Shown: positions 27,407 through 37,502, counted from the first letter of the stretch. The stretch is DNA of 64,000 nucleotides from Pseudomonas chlororaphis (GCF_001921865.1 NZ_MSCT01000024.1:151026-215025); one strand, 5' to 3'. Notes: generated by a model from the sequence alone, not told the origin. Made by a program: numbers and translations.

Positions 27407-28909
27407 TCAGCGCACGTTGAGGGTGATGCCGACCCGGGTCAGCCATTCCGCTTCCAGGGCGAAGTCGGCCTGGGTCAGCTGGTTCTCGTCCAGCCACTGC
27501 TGCGGGAAGATCACATCCAGGCTGTCGCCGGCGGCGCGCAGTTTCACCTGGGGCATTTCCTGGGTGCCGCGGATGTGATGGAACAGGATGGCGAAACGCA
27601 GCAGCACACACAGGCGGATCAGCTTGCTGCCTTCCTCGCCGAATTCGGCGAACTTGTCCTTGGGAATGTTGCGGCGGTGGCCGCGTACCAGGAGCGCGAG
27701 CATTTGCTGGTCTTCGCGAGAGAAACCGGCCAGGTCGGAGTGTTCGATCAGGTAGGCGCCGTGCTTGTGGTAGTGATAGTGGGCGATGTCCAGGCCGACT
27801 TCGTGGACCTTGGCCGCCCAGCCCAGCAACTCGCGCCAGACGCCGTCTTCCAGGTCCCAGTCCTTGGCCACCTGGTCGAAGGCATGCAACGCCTTGCGCT
27901 CGACCCGGGCGGCCTGTTCCAGGTCGACGTGGTAACGCTCCATCAGCGAGCCGAGGGTGCGTTCGCGCACGTCTTCGTGGTGGTGGCGGCCCAGCAGGTC
28001 GTAGAGCACGCCTTCGCGCAGGGCGCCTTCGCAGTGGTCCATGCGCTGCAGTTCGAGGGCATCGAAAATGGCTTCGAGAATCGCCAGGCCAGCCGGGAAG
28101 ATCGTGCGGCGGTCCGGCTTGATGCCTTCGAAGTCGATTTTCTCGGCGTCGCCGAGCTTGAACAGTTTGCGCTTGAGCCAGGCCAGGCCCTCGGCGTTGA
28201 CCTCGCCGGTGCCGTGGCCGCCGGCCTTGAGCGCCAGGCCGATGGCGCGGATGGTACCCGAGGAGCCGATGGCTTCGTCCCAGGTCAGGCGGTGCAGGGC
28301 GTGTTCGATGCTCATGATCTCCAGGCGCGCCGCGGTGTAGGCCTGGGCGTAGCGCGCCGGGGTGATCTTGCCGTCCTTGAAGTAGCGCTGGGTGAAGCTG
28401 ACACAGCCCATCTGCAGGCTTTCGCGCAGCAGCGGCTCGAAGCGCTGGCCGATGATGAACTCGGTGCTGCCGCCGCCGATGTCGGCGACCAGGCGTTTGC
28501 CCGGGGTGTCGGCCAGGGTATGGGACACGCCCAGGTAGATGAGGCGGGCTTCTTCACGGCCGGAGATGACTTCCACCGGATGGCCGAGGATTTCCTCGGC
28601 GCGGCGGATGAATTCGCCGCGGTTGCGGGCTTCGCGCAGAGCGTTGGTGCCGACGATACGCACTGCGCCCAAAGGCATGCCGTTGATCAGTTGAGCGAAG
28701 CGCTTAAGGCAATCGAGCCCGCGCTGCATGGATTCTTCGTTGAGTTGACGGTCTTCGTCGATCCCGGCGGCCAGTTGAACCTTTTCACCGAGCCGCTCGA
28801 GAATGCGGATTTCATTATGGTGAGCCTTGGCCACGACCATGTGAAAGCTGTTGGAGCCCAGGTCGATGGCGGCGATCAGGGACAGATTCTTGGCTTGGGA
28901 TTGCGGCAT
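27407..28909 (-). CDS. ppx: Exopolyphosphatase
   Basis: Removes terminal phosphate from polyphosphate and/or hydrolyses pppGpp to ppGpp. The 500-residue protein has the actin-like ATPase fold: IAAIDLGSNSFHMVVAK phosphate-1 loop, RIVGTNALREARN, LVADIGGGSTEFIIG phosphate-2 loop, SSGTIRAIG, and a C-terminal HD-like helical domain (about 310-500) with HEVGLDIAHYHYHKHGAYLI. It starts MPQSQAKNLSLI at 28909 and converges on ppk. Confidence 0.97.
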   Translation of the reverse strand: MPQSQAKNLSLIAAIDLGSNSFHMVVAKAHHNEIRILERLGEKVQLAAGIDEDRQLNEESMQRGLDCLKRFAQLINGMPLGAVRIVGTNALREARNRGEFIRRAEEILGHPVEVISGREEARLIYLGVSHTLADTPGKRLVADIGGGSTEFIIGQRFEPLLRESLQMGCVSFTQRYFKDGKITPARYAQAYTAARLEIMSIEHALHRLTWDEAIGSSGTIRAIGLALKAGGHGTGEVNAEGLAWLKRKLFKLGDAEKIDFEGIKPDRRTIFPAGLAILEAIFDALELQRMDHCEGALREGVLYDLLGRHHHEDVRERTLGSLMERYHVDLEQAARVERKALHAFDQVAKDWDLEDGVWRELLGWAAKVHEVGLDIAHYHYHKHGAYLIEHSDLAGFSREDQQMLALLVRGHRRNIPKDKFAEFGEEGSKLIRLCVLLRFAILFHHIRGTQEMPQVKLRAAGDSLDVIFPQQWLDENQLTQADFALEAEWLTRVGITLNVR

Positions 28910-29020
28910 GGTTTGGGGGTCTCGGTCGATAACCTTGCCATCCTGCCACTTTCAATCGCCCGCGCCAACGCGCAGTGTCCAATGCGTTGACTCAACGCAG
29001 GAAACCTCGCGCCGCTGGCC

Positions 29021-29127
29021 CCTGTAGCCGCTGCCGCAGGCTGCGATCGACTGCGAAGCAGGCGCTGCTCTTGATGGCCCTGGAAGGCCCTGCGGGCCTT
29101 ATCGCAGCCTGCGGCAGCGGCTACAGG
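29021..29127. repeat. 107-bp inverted repeat with nested hairpin
   Basis: A 27-bp arm (29021-29047, starting CCTGTAGCCGCTGCC) is the perfect complement of 29101-29127. Inside is a second perfect stem, AAGGCCC-TGC-GGGCCTT (29084-29100). This is a different repeat family from the GTAGGAGCGAGC elements and lies between the ppx start and the end of the ABC transporter operon, at the edge of that gene block. Confidence 0.85.
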
Positions 29128-29134
29128 TGAACGA

Positions 29135-29869
29135 TCAATGGTTCTCGTTGAGGCCGATGAAATTCGCCAGCTCCGCGGTCTGCGGGTTGGCGAACAGCAC
29201 TTTCGGGTCGCCTACCTCATGCACCTTGCCCTGGTGCATGAACACCAGCTTGTCCCCCACTTCCCGGGCAAAACGCATCTCGTGGGTCACCATGATCAGG
29301 GTCATGCCGTCCCTGGCCAGCTGGCGCACCACGCTCAGGACTTCGTTGACCAGTTCCGGGTCCAGGGCCGAGGTGATCTCGTCGCACAGCAGCACCTTGG
29401 GCGACATGGCCAGCGCCCGGGCAATCGCTACCCGTTGCTGCTGGCCGCCGGACAGGCGATCGGGGAAGGCGTCGAACTTCTCCTCCAGGCCGACGCGCTT
29501 GAGCATCGCGCGCGCCAGCTCGGCGGCCCTGGCCTTGGGCACCTTCTGCACCACCTGCGGGGCGAGCATGACGTTCTCGCCGACGGTCAGGTGCGGGAAC
29601 AGGTTGAACTGCTGGAACACCATGCCGACCTTCTGCCGCAGGCTGCGCAGGTCGGCGCGGGCGGCGTCGAGGTACTCGCCGTCGACTTCGATGACCCCGT
29701 CGTTGATCGACTCCAGGCCGTTGAGGGTGCGCAGCAGGGTGCTCTTGCCCGAGCCGCTGCGGCCGATGATCGCCACCACCTGGCCTTCCTCGATGCTGAG
29801 GTCGATGCCCTTGAGCACATGGTGGTCGCCGTAATACTTATGCAGGGCGGAAATTCTAAGCAGAGGCAT
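29135..29869 (-). CDS. Polar amino acid ABC transporter ATP-binding protein
   Basis: A 244-residue ATPase of the GlnQ/HisP class that powers uptake through the two permeases encoded just upstream. Walker A GRSGSGKSTLLR (about 37-48), Q-loop FQQFNLFPHLTV, signature LSGGQQQRVAIARAL, Walker B VLLCDEITSALDPE and switch histidine TLIMVTHEM are all present. Start MPLLRISALHKYYGDHHV at 29869 is chosen; the frame is open nine codons further. It overlaps the preceding permease gene by 14 bp, so the operon order is binding protein, permease, permease, ATPase. Confidence 0.94.
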   Translation of the reverse strand: MPLLRISALHKYYGDHHVLKGIDLSIEEGQVVAIIGRSGSGKSTLLRTLNGLESINDGVIEVDGEYLDAARADLRSLRQKVGMVFQQFNLFPHLTVGENVMLAPQVVQKVPKARAAELARAMLKRVGLEEKFDAFPDRLSGGQQQRVAIARALAMSPKVLLCDEITSALDPELVNEVLSVVRQLARDGMTLIMVTHEMRFAREVGDKLVFMHQGKVHEVGDPKVLFANPQTAELANFIGLNENH

Positions 29870-30506
29870 GCAGTCTCCTTTCCAGGTAGCGCGCACTGAG
29901 GGATAGGGGGTAGCAGAGCAGGAAGTAACCGAGCGCCACCAGGCCGTAGACCATGAAGGGCTCGAAGGTGGCGTTGGCGAGCATGCCGCCGGTCTTGGTC
30001 AGTTCGGTGAAGCCGATGATCGAGGTCACCGCGGTGCCTTTGACCACCTGTACCGAGAAACCCACGGTGGGTGCCACGGCGATGCGCAGCGCTTGCGGCA
30101 GGATCACATGGCGCAGCTGTTCATAGGGGTTGAGCGCCAGGCTCGAGGACGCCTCCCACTGGCCGTTGGGAATCGACTCGACGCAGCCGCGCCAGATCTC
30201 CGCCAGGTAGGCGCTGGTGAACAGCGTCAGGGCGATGGCCGCGGCCAGCCAGGGCGAGATATCCACCCCCAGCAGGGCGATGCCAAAGAACACCAGGAAC
30301 AATTGCATCAACAGCGGCGTGCCCTGGAACAGCTCGATGTACAGGCGGGCAGCGTTGCTGGGAAACGCCTTCCTGGAAATGCGCAGGGCCATCACCAGCA
30401 AGCCGATCAGGCCACCGCCGATAAAGGCCACCAGCGACAGCACCAGGGTCCATTGCAGGCCGGTCAGCAGGTTGCGCACGATGTCCCAGAAACTGAAGTC
30501 GCTCAT
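29856..30506 (-). CDS. Polar amino acid ABC transporter permease (second)
   Basis: A 216-residue inner-membrane permease of the HisM/GlnP class with about five helices. The EAA cytoplasmic loop that docks the ATPase reads EASSSLALNPYEQLRHVILPQALRIAVAP. The N-terminal part has the pattern ELFQGTPLLMQLFLVFFG found in this family. ATG at 30506 overlaps the stop of the other permease by 4 bases (ATGA). Confidence 0.93.
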   Translation of the reverse strand: MSDFSFWDIVRNLLTGLQWTLVLSLVAFIGGGLIGLLVMALRISRKAFPSNAARLYIELFQGTPLLMQLFLVFFGIALLGVDISPWLAAAIALTLFTSAYLAEIWRGCVESIPNGQWEASSSLALNPYEQLRHVILPQALRIAVAPTVGFSVQVVKGTAVTSIIGFTELTKTGGMLANATFEPFMVYGLVALGYFLLCYPLSLSARYLERRLHASA

Positions 30507-31171
30507 TGGCTGCTCCTCGCGATATAGCGGCGCCCGATCCAGTTCAGCAGTTGTCGGATCAGCAGGGCCATGCACAGGTAGATGAGCGTGGTCAGGGCGT
30601 AGGTTTCAAAGGCGCGGAAGTTGCGCGACTGAATGAAGTTGGCGGCGAAGCTCAGCTCCTCGGTGGCGATCTGCGAACACACCGCCGAACCGAGCATGAC
30701 GATGATGATCTGGCTGCTCAGGGCCGGCCAGACCTTGCCCAGCGCCGGCAGCAGCACCACGTGGCGGAAAGCCTCCAGGCGCGTCATGGCCAGTGCCGCC
30801 GCGGCTTCCAGTTGGCCGCGGGGGACGGCCTGGATACCGGCGCGGATAATTTCCGTGGAGTAGGCGCCCAGGTTGATCACCATCGCCAGCACCGCGGCCT
30901 GCCACTCGGAAATCTGCATGCCCAGGGACGGCAGGCCGAAAAAAATGAAGAACAGCTGCACCAGGAACGGGGTGTTGCGGATCAGCTCGACGTAGACGCT
31001 GAAGAGGGTCGAGAAGGGCTGGATCTTCCAGGCCCGCACCAGCGCACCGGTTATGCCCAGGCCAACCCCGAGCACCGCGCCGATGGCGGTCAGCTCAAGG
31101 GTGAACAGGGCGCCGCGCAGCAGCAGGCCGGTGTTTTCCAGCACCGGTAGAAAGTCGAACTGATAAGCCAT
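30503..31171 (-). CDS. Polar amino acid ABC transporter permease (first)
   Basis: A 222-residue permease paralogous to the next gene, with ELIRNTPFLVQLFFIFFGLPSLG and an EAA loop EAAAALAMTRLEAFRHVVLLPALGKVWPALSS. The two would form the transport heterodimer. It is 21 bp downstream of the binding-protein gene. Confidence 0.93.
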   Translation of the reverse strand: MAYQFDFLPVLENTGLLLRGALFTLELTAIGAVLGVGLGITGALVRAWKIQPFSTLFSVYVELIRNTPFLVQLFFIFFGLPSLGMQISEWQAAVLAMVINLGAYSTEIIRAGIQAVPRGQLEAAAALAMTRLEAFRHVVLLPALGKVWPALSSQIIIVMLGSAVCSQIATEELSFAANFIQSRNFRAFETYALTTLIYLCMALLIRQLLNWIGRRYIARSSQ

Positions 31172-31192
31172 GGCTAACCTCCGGGAGCGCGA

Positions 31193-31978
31193 TCAGAGGC
31201 CGGCCGGCAACGGTTGCTTGAGCCACAGCTGGGCGTTCTTTTCCAGGCTGCCGTCGGCCTTGGCGTTGGTGAGGATCTGATTCACCTTGCCCAGCAGCTC
31301 GGGCTGGTTCTTGTTGACGCCCACGTAGACCGGGGAGTCCTTGAGCTTGACCTTCATCGCCGGAATGCGTTTCGGATTGCGCTCGCTGATCGCCACCATC
31401 ACCACGTTGCCGCTGGCGATCAGGTCGACCTGGCCGGCCAGGTAGGCGGCGATGGTCGAGTTGTTGTCCTCGAAACGCTTGATGGTCACGCCTTGCGGGG
31501 CCACGGCGCTCAGCTCGATGTCTTCGATGGCGCCGCGGGTGACGCTGACGGTCTTGCCCTTGAGGTCGTCGAGGCTGGCGACCGGCGCCTCGGGCGGGCC
31601 GAACACTGCCAGGTAGAAGGGCGCGTAGGCCTGGGAGAAGTCGATGACTTTCTCGCGCTCGGGGTTCTTGCCGAGGCTGGAGATCACCAGGTCGACCTTG
31701 CCGGTGGTGAGGAACGGAATGCGGTTGGTGCTGTTGACCGGGGTCAGCTCGAGCTTGACCTTGAGCTGATCGGCCAGCAGTTGCGCGGTGTCGATGTCCA
31801 GGCCGCGGGGTTGCATGTCCGGGCCGACCGAACCGAACGGTGGGAAGTCCTGGGGCACCGCCACCTTGAGGGTGCCACGGGTGACGACATCGTCCAGGCC
31901 GCTGGCGTTGGCGGGCGTCTGGCTCAGCAGCAGGCTGGCAAACAGGGCAGAGAGCAGGGCGCTGAAACGCTGGGTCAT
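31193..31978 (-). CDS. Periplasmic amino-acid-binding protein of ABC transporter
   Basis: A 261-residue secreted solute-binding protein of family 3. A signal peptide (MTQRFSALLSALFASLLLSQTPANA, cut after A25) precedes the mature start SGLDDVVTRGTLKVAVPQDFPPFGS. The ligand-site signatures RGLDIDTAQLLADQL, VNSTNRIPFLTTGKVDLVISSL and VDFSQAYAPFYLAVFG (here VIDFSQAY) are intact. Ligand cannot be deduced; the family takes polar or charged amino acids or opines. It is the promoter-proximal gene of the operon and is divergent from a FadR/GntR regulator. Confidence 0.93.
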   Translation of the reverse strand: MTQRFSALLSALFASLLLSQTPANASGLDDVVTRGTLKVAVPQDFPPFGSVGPDMQPRGLDIDTAQLLADQLKVKLELTPVNSTNRIPFLTTGKVDLVISSLGKNPEREKVIDFSQAYAPFYLAVFGPPEAPVASLDDLKGKTVSVTRGAIEDIELSAVAPQGVTIKRFEDNNSTIAAYLAGQVDLIASGNVVMVAISERNPKRIPAMKVKLKDSPVYVGVNKNQPELLGKVNQILTNAKADGSLEKNAQLWLKQPLPAGL

Positions 31979-32091
31979 GGCAAATCTCCGGGTTCACGGG
32001 GAGTGATTTCTGCGCTGGCACACAGCACAGCCCGTGCCAAACGCCGGAAAAAGCCCTGGAGCGCAGGGTTTTACTGGCTTTTATCGGTCTT

Positions 32092-32106
32092 ACTGGTCTG
32101 AACAGT
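32092..32106. promoter_or_regulatory. Candidate operator for the FadR/GntR regulator
   Basis: ACTGGTCTGAACAGT is a 15-bp palindrome with six of seven pairs matched. It resembles the TGGT-N3-ACCA sites bound by FadR-subfamily repressors such as PdhR and LldR. It lies between the divergent ABC operon (start 31978) and the regulator gene (start 32233), 114 and 127 bp from them. Autoregulation plus control of the operon is an inference. Confidence 0.6.
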
Positions 32107-32232
32107 TGATGGTTTTCCTGCCCCCTTATCGAGCGTTCGGCAAAGTGCCCGAACCCCCGTGGGGCACGACTTGCCGGGCTTGGCGAATAGCTTTACAACT
32201 AGGTTTTTCCTGGACCGGCCAGCCTGAATTTT

Positions 32233-32931
32233 ATGAACTCGATCTCCCGCGCCGTACCTGAAGTGGCGCTGCAAGCCATCCGCCAATTGATCAGCGAACG
32301 CGGCTTCGGCCCGGGCGACGCGCTGCCGTCGCAGCGCGATCTGGCCGTGCAGTTGGGCGTCAGCCGGGCCTCGTTGCGCGAGGCGCTGTCGTCCTTGAGC
32401 GCCTTGGGAGTGATCAGCGTGCAGCCGGGCAAGGGCGTCTTCGTGCAGGCGGTGGAATCGCCGAACAATGGTGCCGGCCTGAACTGGCCATTCGCGGCCC
32501 AGGCCTCGCCCGCGGACATCTTTCAACTGCGTTACGCCCTGGAAGGCTTCGCCGCGGGGCTGGCGGCCGTGACCCTGACCGCCGACGAGCTGGATGCGTT
32601 GCAGGATAATGTCGAGGCGATGCGCAACGAGTTGCGGGCGGCGGACTTCGAGGCGGCGGCGCGGCTGGACTTTGAGTTTCACCAGAAGATCCTGCTGGCC
32701 AGCGGCAATCAGGCGATGCTGAGCATCCTCAGCACCAGTGCCGAGATCTTCCTGGAGAGCCAGAAACTACCGTTCATCCGGCCCGAGCGGGCGATGGAGA
32801 CCTGGCAGGAACACCGCAAGATCCTGCGCGGGCTGGCCCGGCATGCCTCGGGGGCGGCGCAGAAAGCCATGCAGGAACATGTGCGCGGCGCGGCCCTGCG
32901 CACTGGAATCGCCTTTGTCACCCCCGCGTAG
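32233..32931 (+). CDS. FadR/GntR family transcriptional regulator
   Basis: A 232-residue regulator. The N-terminal winged helix (about 5-75) has LISERGFGPGDALPSQRDLAVQLGVSRASLREALSSLSALGVISVQPGKGVFV, the GntR signature. The C-terminal FCD domain (about 95-220) is helical with D-x3-H-type metal ligands (DFEFHQKIL) and EHRKILRGLARH, EHVRGAALR. It is divergent from the amino acid ABC transporter, so it probably senses that transporter's substrate or a metabolite of it. Confidence 0.92.
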   Translation: MNSISRAVPEVALQAIRQLISERGFGPGDALPSQRDLAVQLGVSRASLREALSSLSALGVISVQPGKGVFVQAVESPNNGAGLNWPFAAQASPADIFQLRYALEGFAAGLAAVTLTADELDALQDNVEAMRNELRAADFEAAARLDFEFHQKILLASGNQAMLSILSTSAEIFLESQKLPFIRPERAMETWQEHRKILRGLARHASGAAQKAMQEHVRGAALRTGIAFVTPA

Positions 32932-33057
32932 CCATGAGTTGGGCTATACCCAAACTCATCGGCCACCATAGCGAGAGTCAATCAACTCCGGCTTCCTGAA
33001 CGCGGGAAGGGCGGCTATGATGGGCCACGTTTTTTTGCTTACAACCTGGAGACTTCC

Positions 33058-33387
33058 ATGAGCAGCGATCTTATCAAACACGTTAGCGACGCTAGCTTCG
33101 AGGCTGACGTACTCAAGGCCGAAGGCGCTGTACTGGTCGACTACTGGGCTGAGTGGTGCGGCCCATGCAAAATGATCGCTCCGGTCCTGGACGAAATCGC
33201 TGAAACCTACAAAGGCAAGCTGACCGTTGCCAAGCTGAACATCGACGAAAACCAGGAAACCCCGGCCAAGCATGGCGTGCGCGGTATCCCGACGCTGATG
33301 CTGTTCAAGAACGGCAACGTCGAAGCCACCAAGGTCGGCGCCCTGTCCAAGTCGCAACTGGCTGCTTTCCTCGACGCCAACATCTAA
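33058..33387 (+). CDS. trxA: Thioredoxin 1
   Basis: The general cytoplasmic dithiol reductant. The 109-residue protein has the W33-C34-G-P-C37-K active site, the cis-proline loop RGIPTLMLFKNG and the C-terminal helix SKSQLAAFLDANI. It is next to rho, as in other Proteobacteria, but a strong terminator lies between. TGGAGA precedes the ATG. Confidence 0.98.
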   Translation: MSSDLIKHVSDASFEADVLKAEGAVLVDYWAEWCGPCKMIAPVLDEIAETYKGKLTVAKLNIDENQETPAKHGVRGIPTLMLFKNGNVEATKVGALSKSQLAAFLDANI

Positions 33388-33413
33388 GCGTCGTTGTAAA
33401 TGGCATCAAAAAA

Positions 33414-33437
33414 GCCCCGTAAATAGCGGGGCTTTTT
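33414..33437 (+). terminator. Rho-independent terminator after trxA
   Basis: GCCCCG (33414-33419), 7-base loop, CGGGGC (33427-33432), TTTTT. The preceding A-run extends the stem. Confidence 0.93.
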
Positions 33438-33637
33438 CATTATTCAGGGCTAGACGCTCAGAAACTCAGGTGTTACATTCGGCCCCGCACTGGTTTCTCC
33501 TCTGCCCCCTGCAAGCCGTCGCCGACGCTCTCCTTTTCGAATAAGTACGCGATCCTGTCGCCTTCTCCGCGGCGCGGCCTCATTAAGCCAGAAGCTTAAT
33601 TTCTCCCCCCCTCCATAAATGATTACGTCATTCCTAT
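33438..33637 (+). promoter_or_regulatory. C-rich untranslated leader of rho
   Basis: A 200-bp gap without an open gene. It contains pyrimidine-rich, G-poor stretches (CTCCTCTGCCCCCTGC, CGCTCTCCTTTTCG, TTTCTCCCCCCCTCC) of the kind Rho loads on, and a hairpin ATTAAGC-CAGAA-GCTTAAT (33582-33600). The rho ATG lacks a clear Shine-Dalgarno. In E. coli rho is autoregulated by Rho-dependent attenuation in its leader; the same is inferred here. Confidence 0.45.
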
Positions 33638-34897
<1,260 letters not shown>

Positions 34898-34911
34898 GTC
34901 GAGCGGGACCG

Positions 34912-34937
34912 AAAAAGCCGGGGAAACCCGGCTTTTT
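34912..34937 (+). terminator. Rho-independent terminator after rho
   Basis: AAAAAGCCGGG (34912-34922), GAAA tetraloop, CCCGGCTTTTT (34927-34937). Perfect 11-bp stem, 15 bp past the stop. Confidence 0.94.
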
Positions 34938-35038
34938 GCTATCTGATTATCGATGAACGGGCAGTTCACTGTTCTGAACAGTCGGGTTCGGCGCTAAACT
35001 GCCAGCCCCGAACGCCACGGCCAAAACGAGGCTCACGC

Positions 35039-36505
35039 ATGCAGTATCGCGACTTGCGCGACTTTATCAGCGGCCTGGAACAGCGCGGCGAACTCAAGCG
35101 CATCCAGGTTCCGGTGTCCCCAGTGCTGGAAATGACCGAGGTCTGCGATCGCACCTTGCGCGCCAAAGGTCCGGCCCTGCTGTTTGAAAACCCCACCGGC
35201 TACGACATCCCGGTGCTGGGCAACCTGTTTGGCACCCCGGAACGCGTGGCGCTGGGCATGGGCGCCGAAGCAGTCAGCGAGCTGCGGGAAATCGGCAAGT
35301 TGCTGGCGTTTCTCAAGGAGCCCGAGCCGCCCAAGGGCCTGAAAGACGCGTGGTCCAAGCTGCCGATCTTCAAGAAAATCATTTCCATGGCGCCGAAAGT
35401 CGTCAAGGACGCGATCTGCCAGGAAGTGGTCATCGAAGGCGACGCCGTCGACCTGGCGATGCTGCCCGTGCAGACCTGCTGGCCGGGTGACGTCGGCCCG
35501 CTGATTACCTGGGGCCTGACCGTCACCAAGGGCCCGAACAAGGACCGGCAGAACCTCGGCATCTACCGCCAGCAGGTGATCGGCCGCAACAAGGTGATCA
35601 TGCGCTGGTTGAGCCATCGTGGCGGCGCGCTGGATTACCGCGAATGGTGCGAAAAGCACCCGGGCCAGCCGTTCCCGGTGTCCGTGGCGCTGGGGGCGGA
35701 CCCAGCGACCATTCTCGGCGCCGTGACGCCGGTGCCGGACAGCCTCTCCGAATATGCCTTCGCCGGCCTGCTGCGGGGCAACCGCACCGAGTTGGTGAAG
35801 TGCCGCGGCAACGACCTGCAAGTACCGGCCACCGCGGAAATCATCCTCGAAGGTGTGATCCACCCGGGCGAGATGGCCGACGAAGGTCCCTACGGCGACC
35901 ACACCGGCTACTACAACGAAGTCGACAGCTTCCCGGTGTTCACCGTCGAACGCATCACCCATCGGCAAAAACCGATCTATCACAGCACCTACACCGGTCG
36001 GCCGCCGGATGAGCCAGCGATTCTCGGTGTGGCGCTGAACGAGGTGTTCGTGCCGATCCTGCAGAAGCAGTTCCCGGAAATCACCGATTTCTACCTGCCG
36101 CCCGAAGGCTGCTCGTACCGCATGGCGGTGGTGACCATGAAGAAGCAGTACCCCGGCCATGCCAAGCGCGTCATGCTCGGTGTCTGGTCGTTTTTGCGAC
36201 AGTTCATGTACACCAAGTTCGTTATCGTCACCGACGACGATATCAACGCACGCGACTGGAACGACGTGATCTGGGCCATCACCACGCGCATGGACCCCAA
36301 GCGCGACACGGTGATGATCGATAACACGCCGATCGACTACCTGGACTTCGCCTCGCCGGTTTCCGGTCTGGGGTCGAAGATGGGGCTCGATGCCACGCAT
36401 AAATGGCCCGGCGAAACCACCCGCGAGTGGGGCCGGGTGATCGTCAAGGATGAGGCGGTGACCCGCCGGATCGATGCCATCTGGAATCAGTTAGGAATAG
36501 ATTGA
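35039..36505 (+). CDS. ubiD: 3-octaprenyl-4-hydroxybenzoate decarboxylase UbiD
   Basis: Prenylated-FMN-dependent decarboxylase of ubiquinone synthesis. The 488-residue protein is full length: MQYRDLRDFISGLEQRGELKRI, KGPALLFENPTGYDIPVLGNLFG, the metal/prFMN-binding NLGIYRQQVIGRNKVIMRWLSHRGGA, GEMADEGPYGDHTGYYN with the catalytic acid residues, and DINARDWNDVIWAITTRMDP. Its stop shares one base with the start of the next gene (TGATG). UbiX, which makes the cofactor, is not in the window. Confidence 0.97.
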   Translation: MQYRDLRDFISGLEQRGELKRIQVPVSPVLEMTEVCDRTLRAKGPALLFENPTGYDIPVLGNLFGTPERVALGMGAEAVSELREIGKLLAFLKEPEPPKGLKDAWSKLPIFKKIISMAPKVVKDAICQEVVIEGDAVDLAMLPVQTCWPGDVGPLITWGLTVTKGPNKDRQNLGIYRQQVIGRNKVIMRWLSHRGGALDYREWCEKHPGQPFPVSVALGADPATILGAVTPVPDSLSEYAFAGLLRGNRTELVKCRGNDLQVPATAEIILEGVIHPGEMADEGPYGDHTGYYNEVDSFPVFTVERITHRQKPIYHSTYTGRPPDEPAILGVALNEVFVPILQKQFPEITDFYLPPEGCSYRMAVVTMKKQYPGHAKRVMLGVWSFLRQFMYTKFVIVTDDDINARDWNDVIWAITTRMDPKRDTVMIDNTPIDYLDFASPVSGLGSKMGLDATHKWPGETTREWGRVIVKDEAVTRRIDAIWNQLGID

Positions 36506-37473
36506 TGCGTGTAACCTTGCAGCCCTCCGGAGCGGTGCTTGAGACGCTGCCCGGCGAGCGGATTCTCGATGCGGCGCGACGCCTGGGCTACGAATGCCCG
36601 CAAAGCTGCCGCAATGGCAACTGTCATGTGTGCTGTGCCCTGCTGGTGGAAGGCCGGGTCCGGCAAGCCGGTGAGGTGCGTGACCACGGCGAGTTCTACA
36701 CTTGCATTGCGGAGCCGCTGGAAGACTGCATTGTGCTGTGGGATGGCGTCCTTGCGCTGGGAGAACTGCCGGTGCGCAGTCTGTCATGTCAGGTCAGCGA
36801 GTGTCGGGAAATCGGCGGCGATGTCTGGCGGGTTCGCCTGCGCGCGCCAGCCGGCAAACCACCGCGCTACCACGCCGGCCAGTACTTGATGCTCGAGCGC
36901 GAAAACGGCGAAAAGTCGGCATTCTCCCTAGCCTCAGCCCCGCATTCCGGGCGCGAGCTGGAGTTGCACGTGCTGGTGCGCGAAAGCAGTGCGCACACCC
37001 TGATCGAACAGCTGCAACGCAATGGCAACGTGCGCGTCGAACTGCCGTTCGGCGATACCCACCTGGCCGAGTTGCCGGACGGGCCGCTGGTGCTGATCGC
37101 CGCCGGGACCGGCATGGCGCAGATGCACAGCCTGATCGAGCATTGCCGGGCCGAGGGTTTCAAATACCCGGTACACCTGTACTGGGGCGTGCGCCGGCCG
37201 GACGACTTCTACCAGATCGACCACTGGGACGAATGGAAGAAGCTGCCCAACCTGTTCCTGCACCGGGTGGTCAGCGATCTCTGCGGCTGGGAAGGGCGCT
37301 GCGGCATGCTGCATGAAGCGGTGAGCGAGGACATCGCCGACCTCTCGGCGGTGCATGTCTACGCCAGCGGCTCGCCGGCGATGATCTACGCGACCCTCGA
37401 CGCGCTGGTCGAAGCCGGCATGGACGCCCACCAGATGCGCGCGGATGTATTTGCCTACGCCCCTCGCTCCTGA
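36505..37473 (+). CDS. Ferredoxin-type flavin reductase (CDP-6-deoxy-L-threo-D-glycero-4-hexulose-3-dehydrase reductase-like)
   Basis: A 322-residue soluble electron-transfer protein. Residues 1-90 form a plant-type [2Fe-2S] ferredoxin domain with ligands C35, C40, C43 and C67. An FAD-binding domain follows (about 98-190, with RYHAGQYLMLE and AFSLASAPHSG), then an NAD(P)-binding domain (about 195-322, with LIAAGTGMAQMHSLIE and YASGSPAMIYATL). This is the oxygenase-reductase/AscD arrangement. The gene overlaps ubiD by one base; in E. coli ubiD also adjoins the flavin reductase fre, so it may supply reduced flavin for the prenyl-FMN cofactor. That role is inference. Confidence 0.9.
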   Translation: MRVTLQPSGAVLETLPGERILDAARRLGYECPQSCRNGNCHVCCALLVEGRVRQAGEVRDHGEFYTCIAEPLEDCIVLWDGVLALGELPVRSLSCQVSECREIGGDVWRVRLRAPAGKPPRYHAGQYLMLERENGEKSAFSLASAPHSGRELELHVLVRESSAHTLIEQLQRNGNVRVELPFGDTHLAELPDGPLVLIAAGTGMAQMHSLIEHCRAEGFKYPVHLYWGVRRPDDFYQIDHWDEWKKLPNLFLHRVVSDLCGWEGRCGMLHEAVSEDIADLSAVHVYASGSPAMIYATLDALVEAGMDAHQMRADVFAYAPRS

Positions 37474-37502
37474 GTTCGCGGGACGCTGTCGTTATAACTT
37501 CC

